Shown here: one piece after another, positions 25,245 to 35,280 of the stretch
Numbering within the stretch: position 1 is the first letter of the stretch
Layout: each line of letters begins with the position of its first letter
Source of the DNA: Guyparkeria sp. WRN-7
GTDB taxonomy: Bacteria > Pseudomonadota > Gammaproteobacteria > Halothiobacillales > Halothiobacillaceae
Assembly (NCBI RefSeq): GCF_001641825.1
Contig: NZ_LRFH01000003.1
Span: 124,001-188,000, forward strand
Reading direction: 5' to 3'
DNA length: 64,000 nt
Made by a program: the position numbers and the translations under genes
Notes under the pieces: generated by a model
The model's input: only the letters and a program-made list of their open reading frames with translations
What the model was told of the DNA's origin: nothing
Databases searched by the model: none

Positions 25245-26093
25245 TCACTGCCCGCCCGGGAACAGGTCCGGGCGATGCAGGCGACGCACGGGAAACCGTT
25301 CCCGCAAGCCGTGCAACCACTCGTAGTCGAGGCGAGCGAGTCGGACGCAATCGGCCTGTTCGCCGGCATCGACCAGCACCTGCCCCCACGGGTCGACCAC
25401 CAGGCTGTGTCCGTAGGTCTGCCGGCCATCGGCATGGCGACCGACCTGGGCGGCGGCCACCAGCCAGGCACTGTTCTCGATCGCGCGGGCCCGGTTGAGC
25501 ACGTGCCAATGGGCCTGACCGGTCGCCCGCGTGAAGGCCGACGGCAGGCAGAACCAGTCCGCCCCGTCGGCGACCAGTCGGGCGAACAGTTCCGGGAAGC
25601 GCAGATCGAAGCAGGTCGCCATCCCCAGCCGACCGGCCGGGGTATCGACGACCACCGGCGTGTCGCCGGCGATGAAGGTGGCCGATTCCCGATAGCTTTC
25701 GCCGTCCGGGAGCACCACGTCGAACAGGTGAATCTTGTCGTACTGCGCGACCACCTCGCCGCCGGCATCGATCACCAGGCTTCGCGAGGCCACCCGCCGA
25801 CCTGCCTCGGGGCCGTCGGGGACGGCCGGTAGCGTGCCGGCGACCAGCCAGATCTCGTGGCGTCGCGCCATGTCGCACAACGACTCGATCGCCGCCGGGG
25901 TGTCTCGGTCGGCCATCGCGACCAGTGCGCGCGGTTCGGCCGGCATCGCCAGGAGATTCTCGGGCAGCACCGCCAGACAGGCGCCCTGCCCGGCCGCTTC
26001 GGCGATCAGGCATTCGACCACCGGCCGGTTGGCCGACCAGTCGGCCCGCCCGTTCATCTGCACGACGGCGACTTCAGGGCAATCACGGCGCAT
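25245..26093 (-). CDS. Carbon-nitrogen hydrolase (Nit1/omega-amidase-like)
   Basis: This 282-residue protein of the nitrilase superfamily retains the full catalytic set: Glu in VLPENLL, Lys in QYDKIHLFD, Cys in GMATCFDLRFPEL and the second Glu in AIENSAWL. The fingerprint resembles Nit1-type deaminated-glutathione amidases, which repair a side product of transaminases; that substrate is inferred. The start overlaps the stop of yhdP by 11 bases, so the two are coupled. The order rng-yhdP-nit is standard in gammaproteobacteria, where tldD normally follows; here tldD is absent and aroG is next. Confidence 0.88.
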   Translation of the reverse strand: MRRDCPEVAVVQMNGRADWSANRPVVECLIAEAAGQGACLAVLPENLLAMPAEPRALVAMADRDTPAAIESLCDMARRHEIWLVAGTLPAVPDGPEAGRRVASRSLVIDAGGEVVAQYDKIHLFDVVLPDGESYRESATFIAGDTPVVVDTPAGRLGMATCFDLRFPELFARLVADGADWFCLPSAFTRATGQAHWHVLNRARAIENSAWLVAAAQVGRHADGRQTYGHSLVVDPWGQVLVDAGEQADCVRLARLDYEWLHGLRERFPVRRLHRPDLFPGGQ

Positions 26094-29000
26094 CGGTCTC
26101 TCCTTCTGTCTCTTCGGGCATGAGGGGAACGCCCCCCCGGGTCACCTGCGGCTGATCGAAACTGCCGCCGATGTGGTAGGTCACCGAGGGGTCCGGGGCC
26201 TCGTCGAGTTGCTTGAAGGTTTCCTGCAGGGCCAGCACGGCGCCCCCCACCAGCGGCCCGCCGGCGACGGTGCCGATCAGGGGCAGCAACATGCCGAAAT
26301 CGGCATAGACGCGCGCGGATAGGTCGAGCGTGCGGTCGATCAGATTGACGTCACCGTCGATCCGCGCGGTGAGCGACGGGTTGGTCATCTCCAGCCGATC
26401 CACCGCCAGGTGTCCGCGGTCGAGACGCCATTGTCCGGTCAGGCTCTCGAAGTACAGACCCTCGCGGGTGACGTCGCGGAAGTCCAGACGCAGCCGGTCG
26501 GTCAACGCCCCCAGGCTCATCAGTCCGACCAGGCGACCGGCACCGGGATCGATCGCCTTGAGCTGCCCCTCGTTGAGGGTGAAACGGCCATGCCCGGCCG
26601 CCCGGGAAACGGCAAAACTCGACGGGCTGCCCGGCCAGGAGATCGACAGGCTGCCCTCTTCCACCGTGCCGCCCTGAATGGGGGAATCGCCGTGGATAGC
26701 CGCGATCGCCTGGCCGAAATCCTTGCCGCGCAGCGTCAACGAAAGCTGTGTCTGCTGCCCGCCGGGGCCGCTGCCGACGTTGTCCTCCACCCGACCGCTG
26801 CCCGAAACCGACAGGGTCGGCACCGGTTGCCAGTCGACCTCGTCGATACGATAGTCGCCGTTGCCCTGACGGGCCGAGACCGCCAGCTGTCCCAGCGCCA
26901 TGTCGTCGACGCTCAGCGAATCCACGGACAGATCGGCGACCGGCAAGGTCGACAGCGTCCAGGCCGTCGCCGGTGCAGCCGGGGTGGGTGCCGCCTCCTC
27001 CAGGCGATGGAGCTTGAGCCGCTCGAATGCCCCTTCCAGACGACCGGCCGACGCCACGCTTCGCCCCGTCATCCGCAACTCGCCACGGTTCTCCTCGCCG
27101 GACACACCCAGCCACCAGCCGTCGTTTCGCGGCGCGAAGCCCAGGCTGACCCCTTCGAGCCCCCAGTCGCCCAACCGTAGTCGACCCAGATGGGCGTCGA
27201 GCCAGACATCACCCGGCGCGTCGGCATGGCCTCCTGCCCCTGTCGGCGCCTCGTCCAGCGTTGCCCACCAGTCAAGCCAGGGACCAAGTGACAGCGAATC
27301 GAGCGTGATCCCGACACGATGAGGTGCCTCCGAGCCCCCTTCCATACCGCCGACCGGCACATCGCGATTGCCGACCCGGCTGCTCGCCAGTCGCCCATCG
27401 GCGGCGAAATCCAGCTCCGCCCGCCAGGTCTCGGTGCCCTCGAGACGAGCAGAGACGGCATCGACAACCCCGGAGGCGATCGAGAGGTCAAGGCGCAGCG
27501 GCCAGGCGATCGCCGACGGTTTGTTCAGCGGCGCGGGCAGCGTGCTCTGCCAGCCGGCAAGCGCACTCTCCACCCGCACGCCCACCGGCCCCCTGCCGTG
27601 CGGCACGTCAACGCGCACCCCCGCGTCGGTCACCCCGTCGATCGACCCAAGCGCGGCGGAGGCAAGCGGGGTCGCTCCCGCCTCGCCGAGGACGGACTTG
27701 ACCCCGGCGGGCGAGACGCGCGTCTGGGCGCGGATCCGTGTCCCCTGCCCCCCGTCACGCGGGGCAACCTGGGCGCGGAACGGCCGGCCGAGGAAGGCGC
27801 CCGCCAGGCTGTCGGCGGAGAAACGCGTCCCGGTAAAGCGCAGGTCACCTCGGAGGTCGTTCAGCACCACCCGGTCGTCGGCCATCGACAGCCGGTTGCC
27901 ACCAAACACATAGACGCCGGACACGGTCGGCGGTGGCGCACCGGCGCGCAGACCGATCTGCAGGTCGAGCGCCAGCCGGCCGTCGCCATCCGCCGACAGC
28001 CAGTCGAAGGCCGAGGCACCGACCAGGGGGGTCTGTTCGAGGGTCGAGATCACCGGGTCGAGCGCCGCGGCACGATCGACCGCCACCTGCAACTTGGGGT
28101 CTTTTAGATCGAAGATACTCACCCGCGACTCACCCACTGCCAGTTCGCCCAGCCGGCCCTGCTCGATGTCGACGTGGTACTGCTTGTTGACGAAGGCCAT
28201 GTGGCCACTCGCCTGGGTCAGCGCCGGCCAGCCGGGCCGGAACGGCAGCGTCACGTCGGCGAAGTCGAACACCACCGAGAAGTAGCCGCCGCCGTCGGTG
28301 AATGGCGCCCGTGCCGGGTCGCCGTGAAAGGTGAAATGCCCCTCGCCGACCTGCCCGCGCGCCCCCTCGTCTTCGAGGGCACGGTCGAGCCAGGCCAGCG
28401 TCTGCTCTCCGATCAGGTGGCGCGGCAGGTAACCCGGCGCCTCGCGGGTATCGTCGAGGTCGAAGCCGGCGTCGACCCCCAGATACCCGGCCCGGCCGGC
28501 CGACGCCTCGCGATAGTAGAAGCGTCCACCCACATCGAGGCTGCCCGAGCTGACCACCAGATCCGGGCTGTAGAGCGCCAGCCCCATGCGGTCGAACCAA
28601 TACAGCCGCCCCTGGATATGGTCGATCGGCACCGGCTCGCGGAACATGCCCGGAACGGCAAGGATCAGGTCACGCTGATCGACCTGTGCCAGCCAGCCAC
28701 CTGGCTGCCGGTACAGCGTGAGGTCGGCCCCGCCGCGTCCGGAGCGCGTGCCGACCACGGGCCGTAACGGCACGCCGGTGGTATTGCCGAAGTTGCGCAG
28801 GTTGAGAAAGCCCTCGACCAACCGGCCGCGATCGAAGCGCAGGCGCACATCTCGTGCCTGGCCACGCGGCACATTCTGATCGAGCAGTTCGAGAAAATCG
28901 GCCGGCAGTGGCGCGGCCGCCAGCCAGACGGCCAGATGGCCGAGATCGGCATGGTTGGTGGCGAAGCGCAGCCCTTCGCCGCGGTCCTTCAGACGCACGA

Positions 29001-30075
29001 ACTCGGTGGGCAGCATCTCCCCGTCGGCGGGACGAATCCGCACCGCCTCGGCGTCGATATCCCAGCCGTCCGCGACGCGCCGCCATGCCAGCGTCGTCGC
29101 CACCTCCTCAAGTGCCGCGCGCTGCGACTTGCCACCCAGGAACGCCTCTCGGGTGACGGCGAGTTCGCGGACATCCGCCTGCAAGGTCATCCCCTCCAGC
29201 CGACTCTCGCGCCAGTCGAGCCAGAGCCTGCCATTGAGCGTGCCCGAATCCACCCGCGGCATGCCCACCTCGCAGCGCATGGGATCGTTGCCACCCGGGC
29301 AGCCGCCGAGGCTGCGCTGGACCTTGGGGCCGCCATAACGACCCAGCGTTTGCTGGACCTCGGGCAGACGCCAGTCGTCGACCCGGACGAACAGCGACAC
29401 GTCGCTCTGCTCGCCGAACCGCCCCTCACCGGCAAACCGCATTGCCTCGGCACTGATGCCCTCGAGTCGCGCCGTGCCCGAGCCACGCCAGTGGCTGCGG
29501 TCGAGCTCGGCGGCCAGGCTGAAGGTAAGGCGGTCGGTTTCGCCGGCCGGGTCGCGGAAGTCGACCACCGCATCGCGCACCGAGACGTGCCCGAGGCGAG
29601 CGAGCTGATCCTCGACCTGTGACCAGGACACGCGCTGACCGGTGACCCCGGGCCGCGGCTCGAGCGCCAGGTCGGCCACCGACCAGCCGTCGGTTCCGCG
29701 AATCAGGGTGAAGCGAGGGGCATCCAGGGTAATCTTGTCGGCGACCAGGCGGCGCTCGATCAGGCTGCGCCACCAGGCGAGGCCCAGCGCCAGGGAATCG
29801 GCGCGGGGACCGGCGTCAACGCGCACGTCCTGGAGAATGACCTGGGGTTGGTAGCCCTGCCAGCGCAGGTCCAGCTTGCCGAAGCGCACCGGCACGTCGA
29901 GCTGCTCGCTGACCAGGGCCTCGAAGTCGGGCTGGTAGCGCTCCACCCAGGGCAGCAGCGCCCGCGAGGCGGCGCTGAGCGCGGCGACCAGGACCACCAG
30001 CACGGCGAGCACCATCAACAGGCGTCGCAACGCCAGTCGAAGACGGCGTTCCCGTTTTGCGCTGCTAATCCCCAT
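26083..30075 (-). CDS. yhdP: YhdP family AsmA-like envelope protein
   Basis: This 1330-residue protein (E. coli YhdP is 1266) has one N-terminal membrane helix (LLMVLAVLVVLVAALSAASRALL, about 18-40) and a very long periplasmic beta-rich body. It belongs to the AsmA-like bridge proteins that move phospholipids between inner and outer membranes. DUF3971-type features are seen in the first half (RFGKLDLRWQGYQPQVILQDVRV). The C-terminal AsmA-2 region ends with DFGMLLPLIGTVAGGPLVGGAVLALQE. The first Met is taken as start; a second codon nearby is not convincing. It lies in the conserved order rng-yhdP-nitrilase, 66 bases after rng. Confidence 0.93.
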   Translation of the reverse strand: MGISSAKRERRLRLALRRLLMVLAVLVVLVAALSAASRALLPWVERYQPDFEALVSEQLDVPVRFGKLDLRWQGYQPQVILQDVRVDAGPRADSLALGLAWWRSLIERRLVADKITLDAPRFTLIRGTDGWSVADLALEPRPGVTGQRVSWSQVEDQLARLGHVSVRDAVVDFRDPAGETDRLTFSLAAELDRSHWRGSGTARLEGISAEAMRFAGEGRFGEQSDVSLFVRVDDWRLPEVQQTLGRYGGPKVQRSLGGCPGGNDPMRCEVGMPRVDSGTLNGRLWLDWRESRLEGMTLQADVRELAVTREAFLGGKSQRAALEEVATTLAWRRVADGWDIDAEAVRIRPADGEMLPTEFVRLKDRGEGLRFATNHADLGHLAVWLAAAPLPADFLELLDQNVPRGQARDVRLRFDRGRLVEGFLNLRNFGNTTGVPLRPVVGTRSGRGGADLTLYRQPGGWLAQVDQRDLILAVPGMFREPVPIDHIQGRLYWFDRMGLALYSPDLVVSSGSLDVGGRFYYREASAGRAGYLGVDAGFDLDDTREAPGYLPRHLIGEQTLAWLDRALEDEGARGQVGEGHFTFHGDPARAPFTDGGGYFSVVFDFADVTLPFRPGWPALTQASGHMAFVNKQYHVDIEQGRLGELAVGESRVSIFDLKDPKLQVAVDRAAALDPVISTLEQTPLVGASAFDWLSADGDGRLALDLQIGLRAGAPPPTVSGVYVFGGNRLSMADDRVVLNDLRGDLRFTGTRFSADSLAGAFLGRPFRAQVAPRDGGQGTRIRAQTRVSPAGVKSVLGEAGATPLASAALGSIDGVTDAGVRVDVPHGRGPVGVRVESALAGWQSTLPAPLNKPSAIAWPLRLDLSIASGVVDAVSARLEGTETWRAELDFAADGRLASSRVGNRDVPVGGMEGGSEAPHRVGITLDSLSLGPWLDWWATLDEAPTGAGGHADAPGDVWLDAHLGRLRLGDWGLEGVSLGFAPRNDGWWLGVSGEENRGELRMTGRSVASAGRLEGAFERLKLHRLEEAAPTPAAPATAWTLSTLPVADLSVDSLSVDDMALGQLAVSARQGNGDYRIDEVDWQPVPTLSVSGSGRVEDNVGSGPGGQQTQLSLTLRGKDFGQAIAAIHGDSPIQGGTVEEGSLSISWPGSPSSFAVSRAAGHGRFTLNEGQLKAIDPGAGRLVGLMSLGALTDRLRLDFRDVTREGLYFESLTGQWRLDRGHLAVDRLEMTNPSLTARIDGDVNLIDRTLDLSARVYADFGMLLPLIGTVAGGPLVGGAVLALQETFKQLDEAPDPSVTYHIGGSFDQPQVTRGGVPLMPEETEGETDAP

Positions 30076-30141
30076 TACCTGGCCACTCCGCGTACCACTG
30101 CCGGCACTCCTTCACCGGCCGCCGGGCCGGATGATGCCCGA

Positions 30142-31626
30142 TCACATCAGGACGATATCGTACTGCTCGGGCTGGTAGTGCAGGTCAATCTGGAGTTTAA
30201 GCGGAACGCCGGTGAATTCCTGCAATTCGGCCAGCGAGGTGGAATCCTCCTCGCGCAGGCGGTCGATCACCGAAGCGCTGGCGATCACCAGCATCGATTT
30301 GGGCTGGTACTGCCGGGCATCGCGGGTGACCTCACGGAAGATCTCGTAGCAGATGGTCTCGGCGGTCTTGACCGAACCGCGGCCGGCACAGATCGGGCAG
30401 GTCTCGCAGAGCACGTGCTCGAGCGACTCGCGGGTGCGCTTGCGCGTCATTTCCACCAGCCCCAGGCTGGAGACGTCGCAGACCTTGGTGCGGGCATGGT
30501 CGCGCTCCAGCGCCCGGTTGAGCGCCTGGTGCACCTGGACGCGGTGCTCGGGCTCGGCCATGTCGATGAAGTCGATGATGATGATCCCGCCGAGGTTGCG
30601 CAGGCGCAGCTGGCGGGCGATCGACGCGGCCGCCTCGAGGTTGGTCTTGAAGATCGTCTCCTCGAGCGTCTTGTGCCCGACGAAGGCGCCGGTGTTGACG
30701 TCGATGGTGGTCATCGCCTCGGTCTGGTCGATGACGATGTAGCCGCCCGACTTGAGCGCCACCCGCTTTTCCAGCGCACGCTGGATCTCTTCCTCGATGT
30801 TGTGCAGCTCGAAAATCGGCCGCTCGCCCGGGTAGTGCTCGACGATCGGCAGGATGTCCGGGACCATCTCCTCGGCGAACGCGATCGCGCGGTGATAGGT
30901 CTCCCGCGAGTCGATGCGGATCTTCTCGACGAACTGGCCGAGCGTGTCGCGCAGGGTGCGCAGCGCCAGCGGCAGGTCCTCGTAGACCAGCCCCGGGTCG
31001 GTCATCTGCTGGCGACGCTCGGCGAGATTGCTCCACAGCCGGCGCAGGAAGCGGTAGTCGTGGCGCAGCTGTTCGTCCTCGACGCCCTCGGCCGCCGTGC
31101 GCAGGATCAGGCCGCCGACGCCATCAAGCGAACCCTCCTCCTCGAGGATCATGTCGGCCAGGCGGGTCTTGAGACGCTCGCGCTCGTTCTTGTCCTCGAT
31201 CCGGCTGGAGACACCGATGTTGCGGCCGTTGGGCACGTAGACGAGATAGCGCGACGGGATCGTGATCTCGGTGGTCAGGCGGGCGCCCTTGGTGCCGATG
31301 GGGTCCTTGATCACCTGCACCAGCACGTTCTGACCGGTGCGCAGCAGGGTGTCGATCGAGGGCGTGGCCGATTCCAGCTCGGTGTCCGGATCGTCCATCT
31401 TCAGCTCGACGTCGGAGACGTGCAGGAACGCGGCGCGCTCCTCGCCGATATCGATGAAGGCGGCCTCCATGCCCGGCAGCACGCGCGTCACGCGCCCCCG
31501 GTAGATATTGCCCACCATCCCGCGCGAGCGTGAACGCTCGATGTTGATCTCCTGGAGCACCCCGTTCTCGACCATCGCGATGCGGGTCTCCTGCGGGGTG
31601 ATGTTGATCAGGACTTCTTCACTCAT
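30142..31626 (-). CDS. rng: Ribonuclease G
   Basis: This 494-residue endoribonuclease is involved in 16S rRNA 5' maturation and mRNA decay. The N-terminal S1 domain (NIYRGRVTRVLPGMEAAFIDIG) is followed by the catalytic DNase I-like core with the metal Asps in TIDVNTGAFVG and IIIIDFIDM. The zinc-link is CPICAGRG. Length matches E. coli Rng (489), and there is no long disordered C-terminal arm, which distinguishes it from the rne gene at 45-48 kb. The start codon overlaps the maf stop by 4 bases (ATGA). Confidence 0.97.
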   Translation of the reverse strand: MSEEVLINITPQETRIAMVENGVLQEINIERSRSRGMVGNIYRGRVTRVLPGMEAAFIDIGEERAAFLHVSDVELKMDDPDTELESATPSIDTLLRTGQNVLVQVIKDPIGTKGARLTTEITIPSRYLVYVPNGRNIGVSSRIEDKNERERLKTRLADMILEEEGSLDGVGGLILRTAAEGVEDEQLRHDYRFLRRLWSNLAERRQQMTDPGLVYEDLPLALRTLRDTLGQFVEKIRIDSRETYHRAIAFAEEMVPDILPIVEHYPGERPIFELHNIEEEIQRALEKRVALKSGGYIVIDQTEAMTTIDVNTGAFVGHKTLEETIFKTNLEAAASIARQLRLRNLGGIIIIDFIDMAEPEHRVQVHQALNRALERDHARTKVCDVSSLGLVEMTRKRTRESLEHVLCETCPICAGRGSVKTAETICYEIFREVTRDARQYQPKSMLVIASASVIDRLREEDSTSLAELQEFTGVPLKLQIDLHYQPEQYDIVLM

Positions 31627-32264
31627 TGCTGGTTCTCGTTATCGTTCCTTGTCTCGTCCATCCATGCCGGCCGGATACCGAATGCCGCCAGCAGCCGGCG
31701 GGTGGCGGCCAGCGGCAGGCCGATGACCGCGCTGCAGTCCCCCTCGATCGCCTCGACGAAGCTGCCGGCCCGCCCCTGCAGGCCGTAACCACCGGCCTTG
31801 TCGAGCGGCTCGCCGGTCGCCACGTAGGCGCGTATCTCGTTCGCAGTCAGGCGAACCAGCTTGAGCCGGCTGCTCACCACCGCCTCGCGGCACCCGTCCC
31901 GGTCGCCGACGGCGACCGCAGTCGTGATCCCGTGCCACCGGCCGGAAAGTGCGCCCAGCATGCGCTCGGCATCGGCCGCATCGGCCGGCTTGCCCATCGG
32001 CCGGCCATCCGGTCCGGCGACCAGGGTATCGGCCGCGAGCAGCACCGCGCTGGCCGGCAGGCCCGTCGCATCCAGGGCAGCATCGAGCTTGGCCCGTGCC
32101 AGGCGCACTGCGGCGTGTTCGGCCGACTCGTTCGACCCGATCGTCTCGTCCACCGGCCTGGGCGGTCGCGCACGGCCGGCGATGGCGAAGCCGGCCTGTT
32201 CGAGCAGCTCGCGGCGACGCGGCGAGCCGCTGGCCAGCCAGAGCGTGGGATGGTTCGGGGTCAT
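31623..32264 (-). CDS. maf: Maf family nucleotide pyrophosphatase
   Basis: This 213-residue enzyme, predicted to hydrolyse dTTP/UTP or modified nucleotides (YhdE-type), opens with LWLASGSPRRRELLEQAG, the family signature, and has VLLAADTLVAGPDGRPMGKP, GRWHGITTAVAV and the C-terminal YGLQGRAGSFVEAIEGDCSAVIGLPL. Its position next to rng is that of E. coli yhdE. It overlaps rng by 4 bases and starts 52 bases after the rlmH stop. Sequence specificity (dTTP vs m7GTP) cannot be fixed by eye. Confidence 0.95.
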   Translation of the reverse strand: MTPNHPTLWLASGSPRRRELLEQAGFAIAGRARPPRPVDETIGSNESAEHAAVRLARAKLDAALDATGLPASAVLLAADTLVAGPDGRPMGKPADAADAERMLGALSGRWHGITTAVAVGDRDGCREAVVSSRLKLVRLTANEIRAYVATGEPLDKAGGYGLQGRAGSFVEAIEGDCSAVIGLPLAATRRLLAAFGIRPAWMDETRNDNENQQ

Positions 32265-32315
32265 GACCCCATTCTAACGACTCGACCCGCCGCCGGGACG
32301 ATCGACCGCCCCGGG

Positions 32316-32786
32316 TCAGTCACGATGGTACGGGTGATTCTGGTGCAAGGACCAGGCGCGATAGAGCTGCTCGGCGACCAGCACGCGCACCAGCGGGTGC
32401 GGCAGGGTCAGGGCGGAGAGCCGCCAGGTCTCGTCGGCGCGCTGGCGCAGCGACTTGGCCACGCCATCGGGCCCGCCGATGACCAGCGCCACGTCCTGTC
32501 CCGCCAGCAACCAGTCGCCCATGGCCGCCGACCACTGCCGGGTGTCGCGGTCACGGCCACGCTCATCGAACAGGATCACGCGCGCGCCCTTGGGTATGGC
32601 CCGCTCGATGCGCTCGGCCTCCATCGTCTTGATGCGATCGATGTCGGCATTCTTGCCGCGCGGCGCGGCGGGAATCTCGGTCAGGCGTACCGGACAACCG
32701 GCCGGCAGGCGCTTGAGGTAGGTCTGCGTGCCCTCCTCGGCCCAGCCCGGCAGCTTGTGGCCGACGCTGATCAGCTCGATCCGCAC
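32316..32786 (-). CDS. rlmH: 23S rRNA (pseudouridine1915-N3)-methyltransferase
   Basis: This 156-residue SPOUT-class methyltransferase modifies pseudouridine 1915 in helix 69 of 23S rRNA. The C-terminal knot sequence LVIGGPDGVAKSLRQRA through LPHPLVRVLVAEQLYRAWSLHQNHPYHRD is nearly identical in layout to E. coli RlmH, and length is the same (155). The start is a GTG at 32786, 6 bases after the rsfS stop, so it is translated from the same transcript as rsfS. Confidence 0.97.
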   Translation of the reverse strand: MRIELISVGHKLPGWAEEGTQTYLKRLPAGCPVRLTEIPAAPRGKNADIDRIKTMEAERIERAIPKGARVILFDERGRDRDTRQWSAAMGDWLLAGQDVALVIGGPDGVAKSLRQRADETWRLSALTLPHPLVRVLVAEQLYRAWSLHQNHPYHRD

Positions 32787-32792
32787 CCCGGC

Positions 32793-33140
32793 TTACGCGT
32801 TCGGATCGGCGGCCGGCGCGGACCAGAGCTTCTCCAGCTGATACAGCGCGCGGGTCTCCGGCATCATCAGGTGAACGATCACGTCGATGAAGTCGACCAG
32901 CACCCACTCGGTCTGCGGCGTGTCGTCGCCCTCGACGTTCATCGGACGCATGCCGTGCTTCTTGAGCTCCTTGACCGCCTCGTCGGCCATCGCCTTCAGG
33001 TGACGGTCCGAGGTGCCCGAGGCGAACACCATGTAGTCGGTGAAGTTGCAGCGCTCGCGCACGTCGAGCTTGACCAGATCGACGGCCTTGAGGTTCTCGA
33101 GTGCCGTGACGACGTGCTCGAGGATCTCCTCGGCCGGCAT
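32793..33140 (-). CDS. rsfS: Ribosomal silencing factor RsfS
   Basis: This 115-residue protein binds uL14 on the large subunit and blocks subunit joining during starvation. The core (VVTALENLKAVDLVKLDV, then CNFTDYMVFASGTSDRHLKAMADEAV and EWVLVDFIDVIVHLM) is clearly RsfS. I chose the ATG at 33140 because a strong AAGGAGA lies 8 bases before it and the length then matches the family (105 in E. coli). An upstream ATG at 33197 would add 19 residues with no good ribosome site. It sits between nadD and rlmH, the conserved order. Confidence 0.93.
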   Translation of the reverse strand: MPAEEILEHVVTALENLKAVDLVKLDVRERCNFTDYMVFASGTSDRHLKAMADEAVKELKKHGMRPMNVEGDDTPQTEWVLVDFIDVIVHLMMPETRALYQLEKLWSAPAADPNA

Positions 33141-33314
33141 CGGCGGGGTCTCCTTGACCGGCTCGGTACGGGAGGATGGCGGTTGGTTGGCTGTCATGCG
33201 AAAAACCTGTCGGCTTGAGGCGGCGCGGGCCGCCCATGAGTCAAATTTGGAATCGGAACGCGGTCGAAAGACGGCAATGGTCGACCGATCCGCCAATGCG
33301 GTCAACCACGGCGG

Positions 33315-33920
33315 TCAACCGGAAGCGAAATGCGCCGCGACCGGATCGGGCACCAGGTAGCGCAGCGACCGGCGCTGCTCGACCAGTGCGCGCAGCGTGG
33401 TCGCCGAGATGTCCAGCCGGGTGATCGCCACCGGCACGATGCGCCCGACCGGGGCGCCGGCCAGTTCCGCCGGCTCGGCACGTCGTTCGGCCAGCCACTC
33501 GGCGGCCCTGCCGGTCGCCTCGGAGCCCGGCCGGGTGGCCACTGCGATATGCGCGGCATCGAGAATGCGCTCGACCTCGTGCCAGTCCGGCAGGCCGTTG
33601 AACGCATCCATGCCCATCATCAGCACCAGCGGCTCGTCGGGGAATTCCGCGGCAAACTCGTCCAGGGTGTCGGCGGTATACGACGGTCCGGCCCGCCGGT
33701 GCTCGCGGTCGTCGAGGACGAAACCCGGCTCGTCGGCGATCGAGCGGGCCACCAGGTCCAGGCGGGTGGCCGGATCGAGCAGCGGCTCGCCCCGGTGTGG
33801 CGGGATCGCGGCCGGCACCAGGTGCACCCGCGACAGACCGAGCGTCTCGGCCACCTCGGTCGCCAGACGCAGGTGGCCGATGTGGACCGGGTCGAAGGTG
33901 CCTCCAAAGATGCCGATCAT
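33315..33920 (-). CDS. nadD: Nicotinate-nucleotide adenylyltransferase
   Basis: This 201-residue enzyme makes nicotinic acid adenine dinucleotide from NaMN and ATP in NAD synthesis. It starts MIGIFGGTFDPVHIGHLRLA, with the nucleotidyltransferase HIGH motif, and has VHLVPAAIPPHR, VLDDREHRRAGPSYTADTLDEF and the C-terminal DISATTLRALV (ISSTxIR-like) motif. It lies 7 bases after proA. About 175 bases separate its stop from the rsfS start used here. Confidence 0.96.
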   Translation of the reverse strand: MIGIFGGTFDPVHIGHLRLATEVAETLGLSRVHLVPAAIPPHRGEPLLDPATRLDLVARSIADEPGFVLDDREHRRAGPSYTADTLDEFAAEFPDEPLVLMMGMDAFNGLPDWHEVERILDAAHIAVATRPGSEATGRAAEWLAERRAEPAELAGAPVGRIVPVAITRLDISATTLRALVEQRRSLRYLVPDPVAAHFASG

Positions 33921-33927
33921 GGCGAGC

Positions 33928-35196
33928 TCAGTGACGCGTCTCGCCGTTGCCCAGCACGATGAACTTCTGCGAGGTCAGCCCCTCGAGGCCGACCGGGCCG
34001 CGGGCGTGGATCTTGTCGGTGGAGATGCCGATCTCCGCCCCCAGGCCGTATTCCATGCCGTCGGCGAAGCGCGTCGAGGCGTTGACCATCACCGAAGCGG
34101 AGTCGACCTCGCGCAGGAAACGGCGCGCACGAGTGTAGTTCTCGGTGACGATGGTGTCGGTGTGGTGCGAACCGTAGGTCTCGATGTGCTCGATCGCCGC
34201 ATCCAGCCCGTCGACCACGGCCACCGCGAGGATCGGGCCGAGATACTCCTCGCCCCAGTCCTCCTCGGTCGCCGCGGTCATTGACGGGACGATCGCCCGC
34301 GAGCGCTCGCAACCGCGCAGTTCCACATCCAGCTCGCCGTAACGGCTGGCCAGATCCGGCAGCACGGCCTCGGCCACGGCCTGGTCGACCAGCAACGTCT
34401 CCATCGCGTTGCAGACGCCGTAGCGATGCGTCTTGGCGTTGACCGCGATCGCCTTGGCCTTGTCGAGATCCGCGTCCGGGTCGATGTAGACGTGGCAGAC
34501 GCCGTCGAGGTGCTTGATCACCGGCATGCGCGCCTCGCGCGAGACCAGCGCGACCAGGCCCTTGCCGCCGCGGGGGATGATCACGTCGATCGCCTCGGGG
34601 CTGTGCAGCATGGCGGTGACCGCCTCGCGGTCGGTCGTACCGACGATCTGCACCGTCTCCGCCGGCAGGCCGGCGGCCTCCAGCCCGTCACGGATGCAGG
34701 CGGCCAGCGCCTGGTTGCTGTGGATCGCCTCGGAGCCGCCGCGCAGGATGGTGGCATTGCCGGACTTCAGGCACAGGGCGGCGGCATCGATGGTCACGTT
34801 GGGACGCGACTCGTAGATGATGCCGATCACGCCCAGCGGCACGCGCATGCGGCCGACCTGGATGCCCGACGGGCGGAAGACCGTGTCGGTGATCTCGCCG
34901 ACCGGGTCCGGCAGTGACGCGATCTGGCGCACGCCCTCGGCCATCTTCTGGATGCCGGCGGCATCGAAGGCCAGCCGGTCGATCATGGCATCGTCCAGCC
35001 CGTTGGCCCGGCCGGCCTCCAGGTCCTTCTTGTTGGCCTCGATCAGCGTGCCGGTGTGCTCGACCAGCTGGTCGGCAATCGCGGTCAGGGCGGCGTTCTT
35101 CGCGTTGGTGTCGACGCGGGACAGTGCCCGGGCTGCGCGCCGGGCCGCCTGGCCCATCGCCTGGATGGTTTCGGTCACGGTGTTGTCGTTGGCCAT
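33928..35196 (-). CDS. proA: Gamma-glutamyl phosphate reductase (glutamate-5-semialdehyde dehydrogenase)
   Basis: This 422-residue enzyme is the second enzyme of proline synthesis, reducing gamma-glutamyl phosphate with NADPH. The catalytic Cys is in [15 protein letters not shown]; other markers are [29 protein letters not shown] and the C-terminal [15 protein letters not shown]. The start ATG at 35196 has AGGAG 9 bases upstream; an ATG 9 bases further upstream abuts the ribosome site and is less likely. No proB is nearby. Proline is a common osmolyte, so the gene may matter for salt tolerance (inference). Confidence 0.96.
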   Translation of the reverse strand: MANDNTVTETIQAMGQAARRAARALSRVDTNAKNAALTAIADQLVEHTGTLIEANKKDLEAGRANGLDDAMIDRLAFDAAGIQKMAEGVRQIASLPDPVGEITDTVFRPSGIQVGRMRVPLGVIGIIYESRPNVTIDAAALCLKSGNATILRGGSEAIHSNQALAACIRDGLEAAGLPAETVQIVGTTDREAVTAMLHSPEAIDVIIPRGGKGLVALVSREARMPVIKHLDGVCHVYIDPDADLDKAKAIAVNAKTHRYGVCNAMETLLVDQAVAEAVLPDLASRYGELDVELRGCERSRAIVPSMTAATEEDWGEEYLGPILAVAVVDGLDAAIEHIETYGSHHTDTIVTENYTRARRFLREVDSASVMVNASTRFADGMEYGLGAEIGISTDKIHARGPVGLEGLTSQKFIVLGNGETRH

Positions 35197-35280
35197 CGTC
35201 AGCATCTCCTGATCATTGCCGGCACGGGATCATCCGTGCCACCTCGTCATGTTTCGTTATGGAATCTGTTGCCGCCCGGC

